Shown: positions 9,084-18,445 of the stretch, piece by piece
Numbering within the stretch: position 1 is the first letter of the stretch
Layout: each line of letters starts with the position of its first letter
From: Haplomitrium mnioides
Lineage: Eukaryota > Marchantiophyta > Haplomitriopsida > Calobryales
DNA length: 23,330 nt
NCBI GenBank assembly: GCA_049999725.1
Contig: JBNGIS010005801.1
Location: 1-23,330 of the forward strand
Direction: 5' to 3'
Translations under genes and position numbers: made by a program
Notes under the pieces: model-generated
What the model saw: the letters and a program-made list of their open reading frames with translations, nothing else
What the model was told of the DNA's origin: nothing
The model's database searches: none

Positions 9084-10231
9084 CACCATTTCAGCACTGT
9101 CACTCTTCGTTTGACCAGATCGTTGATAAGTCATTTTTTTTTCCTCCACTTGCTCTTCAGCTGACCGTTCGGTGATTCGTCCCCATTTCGACTTTTCTTT
9201 GCTCTTCCTCATATCGGATCTCCGCTAAGTCACTCTTTTGGCTTCAACGGTTCTTCCTTAGTCGGATCATCATTAAATCACCTCTTCGGCACTCATCAGT
9301 TCTCTTATGACCGGATTTGCGCTAAGTCAACGCTTCAGCTTCCTTGATTCTCCTCCAATCGGATCTGCTCTAAGTCACCACTTCGGCACTCTTTGGGTTT
9401 CCTTCGGCCGAACCCACAATATGTCACATTTTTGGGTCTTCCTCCTCACTCCCCGATTGGACTCTCATCGGATCCCTGTTAAGCGGGGTCCTCACGTCGA
9501 AAGACGGATCGGAACCCCTTTAATCGGGATCCCCTGTTAGGAAGGCGACTTCCCGCAGATCTTCGGGCTCCTTGGAGCCGATACGTTGTCCGAAGAATCC
9601 CGCGAATCAGTCCAAAGACGCCACGTTTCCGTGGAATCTCGCAGAGCCTTCAGAGGACTCCACGTTTCCACTAGGATTCGAGGATTTAAGAAAGAAGAAA
9701 ATTGTCGATCGGCCTCTGCAAAGCACACTCCTGCTTGCGGGATCAAGGCGTCCCTCTTCCCTAGCCTACCTTGCCATTGCGACGATCCTGACTCCTCCTT
9801 TCATCCATGATCCTTGCTTCTCCATGTGTGGCCATTGCAAGACATGTCCGCGATCTTTGTCTCTTGTGAGTGCCTTCAGATTTCTGCGTTGTGGATCTGT
9901 TCTTCCTCCCTTGATCACTTCACCTGGAGTGGACGTTCCCTTCTCCCCTGCTTGGCCTCGATCCCTGCATCCTCTTGAGGCCCATGGATTCTCGCTGGCT
10001 TCCTTTGAATTTTGAAATGGGACCTCTCCTCTAGCTGGCGATCACTGTTCTCTTCTCATCCTCCCGCCATGATCATGTTTTCCTCCTTGTAATCATGCGC
10101 CCTCCCCTTACTAGTTTTTTTAGAGTAATCTGCTGCTCCTCAGAGGTCTTCACACTTGCAAAGGGGCATTGTATCACTGATGCTTCTGATTTTCTAAACT
10201 CAACTTTAGTGACGCAAATTGCTGGTTGACA
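9084..10231 (-). mobile_element. Truncated inverted LTR of the element-1 family
   Basis: Read on the minus strand, this begins TGTCAACC at 10231 and follows the start of the family-1 LTR. The stretch 9540-10231 aligns with 13565-14254, and 9120-9440 holds the 49-base array. It stops at 9083, where the 3' LTR of element 1 ends. The remaining U3, R and U5 are absent. Upstream of 10231 (minus strand) there is no polypurine tract, so this was a 5' or solo LTR rather than a 3' LTR. The simplest reading is that element 1 inserted into it and that the rest lies left of the window. Confidence 0.8.
9120..9440 (-). repeat. 49-base tandem array in the truncated inverted LTR
   Basis: A TAAGTC-type box recurs at 9127, about 9175, 9226, 9274 (TAAATC), 9323, 9371 and 9420 (TATGTC), a regular 48-50-base period. 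Units also share CGGATC and CTTCGGC(A/T). It is the reverse complement of the array at 712-1140. Confidence 0.8.
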
Positions 10232-10489
10232 AAAGCCTTGACTTGCGTCCCTTGTATGCAAACCGTCTCGCTCAAAGCTTCACCAACACCCCTACCATCA
10301 TCGTATAACATAATCTCCACTTCGTCATTAGCTAGGCTTGCTCATCCAACAACACGTTCCACCAAGCTAGAAAAATCTGTCTCAGTGGTTGTGTCTTGGA
10401 TATGAACTCCAACGTTTATCGAATAAAAGCTGCCAGACATGGATTGCGCACAATTGTGAAATTCCAATCGCTTCTGGTGTTCCACACGT
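10232..10489. other. 258 unassigned bases between two LTR remnants
   Basis: This matches neither LTR family. On the minus strand one frame has a single stop (TGA, in the middle of the stretch), but the stretch is too short to call. It is probably the older DNA into which the inverted LTR and element 2 inserted. No gene, RNA or terminal-repeat structure is seen. Confidence 0.5.
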
Positions 10490-10500
10490 TATCGTGTTGT
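10490..10500 (+). repeat. First 11 bases of the element-2 5' LTR
   Basis: TATCGTGTTGT matches TGTCGTGTTGT at 21899-21909 with one change. It is separated from the rest of the LTR by the solo LTR. Confidence 0.8.
10496..10500. repeat. Target-site duplication of the solo LTR, left copy
   Basis: GTTGT directly precedes the LTR terminus TGTCGCTCC at 10501 and is repeated at 14255-14259. The uninterrupted site is preserved at 21905-21909 in the sister LTR. Confidence 0.88.
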
Positions 10501-11500
10501 TGTCGCTCCACTATTTCAGGTCTTAACCTTTTCAGACCTATTTTGAGTGCAGGGGAGGACAAGTTTACAGGCTTTCAGGTTCTTTTCTAAGATGGCCCCT
10601 TGCCAGTTACCACTTTCAGACCTTAAAGACTCTTCCTCTCTTTACAAGCCTTGTATGCATTTCTCACTCTTCTTCTTCTCACACTCAAGTCAGACATTCA
10701 ACCATTCTCAATTCCACATCCATAACACCCAGTTGTGATTTGTGTGATTCTTTCGCTTTATTCATAAGACCCAATGACTTAGGCCCTGCCACCTTATTTG
10801 TGCTTGGGCAGTATGGTGTTGGTAACTTGCACAACTGAACACTACTAGAAGTCTAGACTGCCCCTCTCAAGGTGGCCACAACATTGGTCCAAATATTCCT
10901 AACTATCCTAGAATATACTAAGTCCTAATCTATGCAATAGAATCAAAATAGAGAGCATTTACCCTCAGGATACCAGACTTTTGTCAAGGGATTGGACTCC
11001 CCCTTCAAGGCTGTTCCCAGAGTCTACTCAACTATCCTAATGTCTTCTAAGCTAATGCAACTTTACAACACAATGCAGAAAGGAAATCAAACCTACACAT
11101 ATATGAACAACAAATTTATACACTATGTGCAAGAGAAAACAAAGTCCTTGAAGGCCCTTTGGATTTCTACCAAATGATACTTCCCTTATGAGTCCCGCTG
11201 CCTTACAACCTGCAGCCTTGCAACCCACACACTCTGTTCTTCAGATAGTTTTTTAACTTCCCTCGCGAGAAGCCATGCTTTTACTTCCTCAAGCTAGGAA
11301 GAGAGTTTCTTTGACTTCCACCTCTAGAAGACAGCTTTACCAGCTGCAGGTAGCCCACTCCACCCTCGAGCCTCGACGGGTCATCCTGCGCAGTACGGAG
11401 GCACTAGCACAACCCCCCTCCCCTCTCAGCTCCACTTGAAGAAACACACCAGAGTGTCCTCCGAACACTCTAGGCTGATGCACTTGCACAAGGAAATGTC

Positions 11501-11661
11501 GAGACACTCCAAGCTCTTCACTAGGCAGCCTCCCCCTGGCCATTTGGAGCTAGTACCCCTACTTCACGTAGCTTCTCACTGAATCCTCACTCCTACCTTA
11601 CCATGCGCGATTCTTTTTTCTTTCTATCGTTGTCGTGCCCCGCAATCGTCCGTGAAACGCC
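11501..11661 (-). repeat. Partial tandem duplication within the solo LTR
   Basis: The block beginning GAGACACTCCAAGC (11501) and GGAGCTAGTACCCC (11546) is repeated at 11662 (GAGATGACTCCAAGC) and 11864 (GGAGCTAGTACACA). The first copy lacks about 160 internal bases. The LTRs of element 1 have a single copy. Confidence 0.65.
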
Positions 11662-12374
11662 GAGATGACTCCAAGCTTCTCACTTGGCAGCCTCTCCTTA
11701 GTTCTCGGCAGACCAAGAATTCCTTCGAACTATCGTATCAGTTCACCTCCACTCTAGTCCACCAGCAAGGACGAGTTCACCTGGATCGCCCGAGCATCCA
11801 AAGCTCTTCACTCTGCGATTCTTGACGCCCTTCCAGTCCACCTCCGAATCCCCCTAGCCCCTTGGAGCTAGTACACACGCTTCACGTAATTCCTCACTGA
11901 ACTCTTCACCCTTGCCTTACCATGCGTGATTCTCGTGTCTCGCATTGCTATCGCGAACACCAATTGCCCATGCATCAACCCTCAAGAATTCGATGGCCAT
12001 TGAGGTATACTCCCCTCACACTTCCCTATCGAGCCCGATCCGCAAAACAGTCATTAATCATGTTAGCTCGGAATATGGAACGACGATGCGTGGCTTCACT
12101 TTTCGGTAATCCCGTTACCACGGAATGGGAGAAGGCGCTGCATGTCATGCAGTTGGCCGAGAAAAAGACAAAGTCAACAGTAACTTCAACGGGGAGCTCC
12201 AAGGAATCTTATGGGAAGAGATTTTGCAGATTCTGGCAGAACCAAGTCCGAAGAGGCTCTTCGAAACCGAGTCCCGAAGTGCCCCACGGAACCCACTCCA
12301 GGGAATCTCAACATATTCCCCCGTAGATCCCTCTTTCTTCTCCTCGCGCCACATCATTCGCTGCATCGCCGTCC

Positions 12375-12690
12375 GACGTCGCTCTGCAATGGGGTAGGTC
12401 GACCGTCGCGCTGACCACTCCTTCCATAGTTGACTTGTACGTCGCTCGAGGTTCGATGAACTCCTCTCCTTGTGCCGTGTGTCTTGTGAGTTGTTTCGGG
12501 GTCCTTGGAGTTGCCATGTCCTCCAAAGAGTGCCGTCCGACGCCGCCCCACAAAGGGGTAGGTGGACCGTCGGTTGGCTTCCTTCTGAGGTTGACCCTCG
12601 GAACCCCCTACGTGCTTCCCAAAGCGCCACGTCGTCCAAAGGCCGCCGTCCGATGCTGCCCTGCAAAAGGGTAGGCGGACCATCGCGCGG
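12375..12690 (-). repeat. Stem-loop module triplet in the solo LTR
   Basis: Inverted counterparts of the CCTACCCC...GGGG cores occur near 12380, 12545 and 12655. The outer two arms have drifted (for example GCAATGGGGTAGG), so only the middle hairpin (GCCCCACAAAGGGGTAGG) still pairs well. Confidence 0.6.
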
Positions 12691-12999
12691 ACCCTTCTTC
12701 CAAAGTTGACCTTTGGAAACCTTACCTTGCTCCCGAGCGCGCCACATTTCCGAAGCCCTCCCGCGGACTCCCTACGCTCGCCATGTCATCCAAAGAGCCG
12801 TTGCGGACTTATCCTGCTCGCCGAATAAGAACTGTGTCGATGTTGCCATTTCGTCGGATCTTCGAAGTAAGAACTAATTATCTTCGTTAACACTTCTAAA
12901 AGCTCGCTATAAGAACTACTAGGCCCTTTCGGACCGTTTGCCCCTTTCGAACTTTCGGATGTCGACCGCATCCCGTCAAACTTTCACCTTTATGGTTGC

Positions 13000-13480
13000 T
13001 GAAGCGGCAAAGAGTCACCCTTTTGGCGCCGTTAGCTCCTCCGCCGGTTGCACCAGCGTTAGCTATCGTTTTTCGGCCGCTCTTATCTTGCTTGTCGATT
13101 CGCCGATAGATCATCCTTTCATCGTGCCCTTCGTTTCTCCCCACCGGATAGGTGCCATATCGCCATTCTAGCTTAGCCTTCTTCCCGTTGGATGGTTTGC
13201 GATGGGTCACCGTTTTGCCATTGATGCGCATCATTTGAACCGAATCGCTGATGAGGCACCTTTTCGCCTTCACTCGCTCTTATTCGGCCAGTTCGGTGAT
13301 CTGTCTCCCTTTCGGCTCTCCTCTGTGTTTCCTCTTGACGGATTTGTGCTTAGTCGTCCCTTCGGCTTCCCCGCTCCTCCTCCGCTCGGATCTCCAATAT
13401 ATCGTCCTTTCGGCACTCTCCCATTTTCCTTCGGCCATATCCTTGATAAGTCGTTGTTTCAGACCCTCATCCTTGATCCT
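13000..13480 (-). repeat. 49-base tandem array in the solo LTR
   Basis: Equivalent boxes fall at about 13301, 13350 (TTAGTC), 13399 (ATATCGTC) and 13447 (TAAGTC), spaced 48-49 bases. More diverged units extend leftward. Confidence 0.7.
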
Positions 13481-14254
13481 CTGTTGGTTTCCTCGCAGAT
13501 CCCTCTTAACCAGGGTCCTCACGTTGTAAGACGGATCGGAACCCCGTTAAATGGGCTCCCCACTTAGGGAGGCGTCTGTTTGCAGATTTGCGGGCCTCTT
13601 GGTGCCGCCACGTCATCCGTGGAATCCCGCGAAGGGCTCTGGAGACCCCACGTTTCCTTGGAATCTCGCGGGACCTTTCAGGGACTCCACTCTTCTGCCA
13701 AGACTCGCAGACTCGAATGGAGCATTGGATCGGATCTTGCAGGGCTCGCTCCTACTTGCGGGATCAAGGCATCCCCCTTCCTTGGCCTTGCTCGCCCTCG
13801 TGATGATCTCACCTCCTCCTTTCAGCTCTTGATCCTTGCTTCCCGATTTGTGGCCGCTGCAGGACCCCCACGATCTGCCTTTCTTTAGAGTGCCTTCGGA
13901 CTTTCTTATTGTTGATCCGTTCTTCTTCCTCCTACAATCGCTTCGCCATAGGTAGCTGCTCTATTTCTTCTCTCCAGGCTCCGATCCCCGCATCCCCCTT
14001 AGGCCCACGGATTCTCGCTGGTCTGCTTCGAATTTGAAATATGGCCCCTCCCCTAGCTGGCAATCACTACTCTCTCCTCATCTCTTTTGCTATAATCTTG
14101 TTTCCCTCTTAGGAATCATGCGCCCTGCTCTTAGTAGTTGTTTGAGGTTAATCTGTAGCTTCAGAGAGGCCTTTACTCTTGCCAAGGGTCATTGTGCCAG
14201 TGATGCTTTCGATTTCCTGCATTCAGCTTTAGTGTCCCAAACCAATGGCTGACA

Positions 14255-14259
14255 GTTGT
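14255..14259. repeat. Target-site duplication of the solo LTR, right copy
   Basis: GTTGT follows the LTR terminus GACA at 14254 and is identical to 10496-10500. Confidence 0.88.
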
Positions 14260-15991
14260 GGTTCGGCAAGTGTGTGAAAGGTAACAAGAAGAAGGGAAAA
14301 ACAAATCACTCTTACTATAGATGAGTTTAGAGAAAAGTCAAGAACAAGCGACAAGGCATATATTGACCAGCTTCTAGAAATGGAAAAGTAGAGTGTGCTA
14401 GTACTACGTGGAAGATTCTTGAGATCCTGTAGGTAAGGCTAAGACCATCGTATTGGTTGTTTAAGGATTCTTTTGGATTATGCTCAAAGATATTTTGAAG
14501 ATAAGAGAGAAAGCAGCGGGGAAGAAAGTGGGGTCATCAAGAGGAACAACCAACGAGGGACAGATATCGAAGAGGGAGTGGGCGCTCGAGGCACAGAAGT
14601 TCTATGGTGGAGTTGAAGGATCTTATGGGTGACAATCTTGGAAATAGATAGAGGATTATTTGTTGCTCCTAATTTTCCTCTTCTAAATCCATTCTTCATT
14701 GGGCTGCGGATAGTTCCTTGAGACCACTTTCGATAGTGGATAGTATATCACTTCGATAATAATTTTCTAACTTCGGAGATGAACTCACCAATTCCTGTGT
14801 TGCTACCAATCATAATCTATGGAGAATGATGGGACCTTACCATCTACATTCTAACCTGATGTGGAGAGGTGTTTCTCAAATCGTCGTCAAAGAGTGTTTC
14901 GGTTTTCGGTAAATATTGAATAGTCGGAGCTACAACTGGTGGAGCGTTGCTAAATGATCATATGATTGAAGAGGACTCAAGTTTAACTTCTGTTTCTTTC
15001 ATCTTTGTTTCTTGTCAATACAAATAGTCTATGTTCTATGGTTCTTATACCAAAAAAAAGTGATTTAACTTGAAGTAAGTAAAAACCTAAAAGAAGGATT
15101 GGTGGCAAATTGTTTTTGGAAGGTTCAAGGAGTTTCTAGAGGAAGTGGAGTTTATGCAAAGCAAGGATCAAAAGCTCAAGAGGAGTGGTATCCCTTTGCA
15201 ACAAATTTTAAGTCGTTTGGAGCTTCGAAAAAATACTTATGAGCATTTGAAGGTGAAGGGGCAAATTGAAGGGCAGATCGTCTTTCTAGCAATAGAATCG
15301 AGTGTACAAAGAATCTGGAGACAAATAGAGTAGCATTGGAAATCTGAAAACAAGGGCTACAATTGGAAGAGAAGTTTTGATTCAACTGAAGTTGGGATTG
15401 TTATGTAACAACGAGTTAAAGATTGAGTACCGATTGAAAGGTTGTTTTAAATTCACTCCTCATTCGACTTTGAGTTGTGAATTCTTGCATTCTGTCAAGA
15501 GCATAGTATCAGTTAAGAATTTGGGAACCTGAAGATTGTTACATGGTACAATAGTGTGTAAAGTTTCAAGGCTGTTCTTATTGAATTGAAGAAGTTACTA
15601 CCTATGAAGTTTAAGGGTGTTATTTTGTTCGGGTTTTCTCAAACAACATTGAATCTTTGAGAGTAATGACCAATTCGCTCAAGATTTTGAGCTGAAAATT
15701 TTCATACATATTTATCTAGCACCCTGGTTTTCAGCCCTAGAGTTTTAGTCTCTAACAACAAGCAACCCGTGCATTCTCCTTGACAAGACTCGAACAAAGA
15801 GTTGGAGAAAACTAATTTTTTTTGGTTTGTGATCAAAACTTTATTGAATCTAAGAAAGGCATAAAAACCTAAATCTTTGTCAAAATTGTTCATTCCAAAC
15901 TACTTAACCACATAGATTCTGCCATTTGCATAACATTCTCTACAGCTATATACCCCGCGTATTCCCAGAACAAGAAAACAGCAACGCGACA
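14260..15991 (+). repeat. Main part of the element-2 5' LTR
   Basis: From GGTTCGGCAAG it aligns collinearly with 21910-23330. It then runs about 314 bases further than the visible 3' copy and ends GCGACA at 15991. With 10490-10500 the LTR totals about 1743 bases. Roughly 10 % divergence between the copies is seen by eye over the first 360 bases. I see no convincing TATA box or AATAAA on the plus strand. Confidence 0.9.
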
Positions 15992-15993
15992 AT

Positions 15994-16012
15994 TGGTGAA
16001 CCTAACGTGAAA
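15994..16012 (+). other. Candidate primer-binding site of element 2
   Basis: TGGTGAACCTAACGTGAAA starts 2 bases after the LTR end, the usual spacing. The tRNA cannot be named with confidence from memory. Confidence 0.4.
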
Positions 16013-16061
16013 CTCTGGGGTAGAGAGGGAGTGTGAAAATTTAGAAGACTCTAGCAAAACT

Positions 16062-17129
16062 ATGGGTTCTTGTGGATCAGGAACTCCTATGTTACAATTG
16101 GATCCTGCTACTGCGCAAATGTTCCAAGCATTTGCTATGTTTATGCAACAACAATAAGCCTCCGACCGAAAGGAAGCCATGGTGACCAGAGCTTTGCAAT
16201 CTGTAGTAGGATTGCTAGATCAATTTGATGGGAGAAATATCTCCAAGTATTTGAAACAATATTCCAGAGAGATGGAACTCAACAAAGTTCTAGAGAGGGA
16301 GATGATTCAAACCTTTGAGTTGGTCGTAGTGTCAGAATTGAGAGGCCGAGTGAGAGAGCTTATTCGAGTCTATGGAGGTGATTAGGAGAGTTTTTCTCTC
16401 CAACTTAAAGAAGAATATTCACTGGAAGATGCAAATAGAGTGACCAAAAATTCATTCATTGAATGGGTAAATCGAACCAACAAAAGGTTGGTTGCAGTTG
16501 AGCTTTTTCGGGAATTTGAGAGGCGGTTTTCACAATTGTCTCATATGGAAAAATTGACCTTAGAGAAAGACAAGGTGGAACTGTTTTTACAAGCAGAAAA
16601 TGATGATTTTCAAAGAGAGTTGGAGTTACTCTTAGAAGATAAGACCAAATATAATGGTCTAACTTCCGATTGGAAGGAAGTGTCTAAAGTTGTAAATGTG
16701 CTAACAAAGAGAGAATCCAGAAGAGGGAAGGTGGTAGTGAGGCATGATGTAAGACCACCACCTATAACAATACCTCACAAACATCTGATGGTACCTACAC
16801 TTCCTACTACTACTACTACATTGTTTGCTACTCATCTTCCTACTCTTGCTCCACAAAGAGATGTAGTGGAGGAGTTAGTGAAAGGAATGAAAGATCTACA
16901 GATAAAATTGGCAAAATTGGAAGTGAAGAAAGAGGCAAGCAGCGTTCAGCCTACCCAAAAACCCAGATATGTCTAGCGGTGCATCTGGTGTGATAGCACC
17001 GAATATTCAAGGAAAGAATGTGAAGATTTTTCTCATTCTATTCATCTTGGAGTAATCTTTTGGAAGGAAGGCAAGATTGCCCTCAAAGATACAGGTGAGA
17101 TCCTCAAAACCAATTTTGGAAAAGGAGGA
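16062..17129 (+). pseudogene. gag: Decayed gag of element 2
   Basis: The start is ATG 16062 (MGSCGSGTPMLQLDPATAQM), 70 bases after the LTR. One frame runs on through stops at 16155 (TAA), 16383 (TAG) and 16974 (TAG). The capsid-like region includes LLDQFDGRNISKYLKQYSRE, an aromatic/charged helix set and ELFREFERRFSQL. A Pro/Thr-rich stretch (about 16780-16850, including an ACT repeat coding Thr) separates it from a nucleocapsid-type knuckle at 16980-17021. That knuckle reads C-x2-C-x4-Y-x4-C, with Tyr where His is expected. Downstream LKTNFGKGGMKGVVEEY continues in the same frame toward the protease. Gag would form the particle and bind RNA. There is no frame break between gag and protease, so a single gag-pro frame is likely. 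Confidence 0.82.
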
Positions 17130-18302
17130 ATGAAGGGAGTTGTTGAAGAGTATCTGCAGAAACTTGCTAGTTCGCAAGTAGAGGCTGCCACCTATGGAAT
17201 TGAGGTGGAGTGTGAATTCACTAGCCATGTAGAGCCCAATGGGATGAGGAGTTGTGCCCTCTCTGCTATGGAAGAAGGCAACACTAAAAAAGATGATTTG
17301 CTAAAAGTTGCCACAACTATCAGAACTACTACTGGATGGGATGATCCAGTAGACACTCTTTCAATTCATGCTTATATTGCCAAAAATCAACATGAGGCTT
17401 ATGTAGAAGAGAAAAGAAGAAGGGAAGAAGTTGGTATTAGTGAGGAGAGGCCAGCTTCAAAGAGGCCACAAAGAGGTGAGAAAATACAACCATTCAGAGA
17501 GGAAACTATGGAGGATGCTTTGCCTTCCGCTCTTGATAAGGGAAAAACCAAAGAGCGAGAAAAGGCTCTAGCATACAAGCTGCAACCTAACATCGAGGCA
17601 GCCACAGATCTCAGAGGAGTATTAGAAGAAAGAGTGCTCAATGCCAAGATTGAGTTCACCTTAAAAGAGATTCTTGACATCGCTTAGAAAGAATTTCATG
17701 ATGTCATTATCAATACTATTAAGAGGAAAAGGCAATTGATTGGCAAGACAACTATAGCCAATGCTCTTGAGTCAAGAGTAACCAATGAGGAGGAGCTAGA
17801 ATTAGCTCGATGCTGCACCAATCATAAGATGCAATTGGAGCAAGCGGATGAAAAGTCCTCAAGCCACTACTCAAAAAACCATTAGGCTAGAGCCACTACT
17901 GAGACTGTGGTGAAGATAGGGGACTTGGCTGATCTAGTGATTGCACTAATTGATCATGGATCAGAGATTAATCTTGTCTCTAAGGATATCTAAAAACAAA
18001 TAAAGTGGCCAATTGATACAAACCACGGTCAGGTAATTCAGGCAGCAAATAATGCACGAATAGAGCTTTTTAGAGCTTGCCCAAATGTGAAAGTGAATGT
18101 TGGGGATGTGATTACAGAGAAAAATTTCTTTGTGCAAGATGGCATATCATATCCAGTGATCATTCGGCAGCCTTATATTACAACTGTAAGGATGGAAACA
18201 AAAGTTTTGGATGATGGATCAGCATATGCTCGAGTGCACAGTATAGATGAAAGAAAGGTGGTACAGATTCTAATTGTCCATGCAAATCATGAAAGGAACT
18301 GA
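17130..18302 (+). pseudogene. pro: Decayed aspartic protease region of element 2, with preceding linker
   Basis: This is the same frame as gag. About 250 residues of charged linker precede the catalytic loop VIALIDHGSEINLVSKDI, with the Asp codon at 17952. The loop reads D-H-G-S, where most retropepsins have D-S/T-G. The surroundings (hydrophobic pair before Asp, E-I-N after) are otherwise typical. In-frame stops occur at 17685, 17883 and 17991, and the frame ends with TGA at 18300. The part after the loop (NVKVNVGDVITEKNFFV, YPVIIRQPYITTV) resembles the second half of a retropepsin fold, including an IIRQPYI strand in place of the usual LLGRPW. The enzyme would mature Gag and Pol. Between 18303 and 18445 the frame is lost through several small shifts. 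Confidence 0.72.
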
Positions 18303-18445
18303 GATAGCTTGAGAAACTATTCTCCACTTACAATCACAGAAGAGTTTCAGGATTTTTGATGGGTGCCATGATAGAGCAAGACTATAGTGGTACAACCGAC
18401 GAGGTGCTCTCGCTATAGAAAGAAAGTACCTTTTGTACATGAGTT

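Larger units (their letters stand above)
10501..14254 (-). mobile_element. Solo LTR of the element-1 family, full length, inside the element-2 5' LTR
   Basis: Minus-strand sequence from TGTCAGCC (14254) to GAGCGACA (10501) aligns from end to end with the 5' LTR of element 1. No internal retrotransposon sequence or second LTR adjoins it, and perfect 5-base duplications GTTGT flank it. That is the signature of insertion followed by LTR-LTR recombination. It is 3754 bases, about 180 longer than the element-1 5' LTR, largely because of an extra partial tandem copy at 11501-11661. It retains the 49-base array (about 13000-13480), the stem-loop module (about 12375-12690), TATA-like ATTTATA (11114-11120) and TTTATT (10755-10760). 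Confidence 0.93.

Noticed and set aside
9120-9440. CRISPR-like regular spacing
   Set aside because: The whole 49-base unit is a diverged tandem repeat. There is no constant repeat with unique spacers, and the sequence is inside a plant LTR.
10396-10738. Short plus-strand frames at 10396-10590 and 10547-10738
   Set aside because: They cross the boundary between the unassigned island, the element-2 LTR start and the antisense solo LTR, so they are accidental.
14484-14699. Minus-strand frame repeated at 22111-22350 with nearly the same peptide
   Set aside because: The two lie at equivalent positions in the paired LTRs of element 2, so similarity follows from the repeat and is not evidence of a gene.
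15947-15953. TATATA near the 3' end of the element-2 5' LTR as a promoter
   Set aside because: It lies only about 45 bases before the LTR end, leaving no room for R and U5, and the matching part of the 3' LTR is outside the window.
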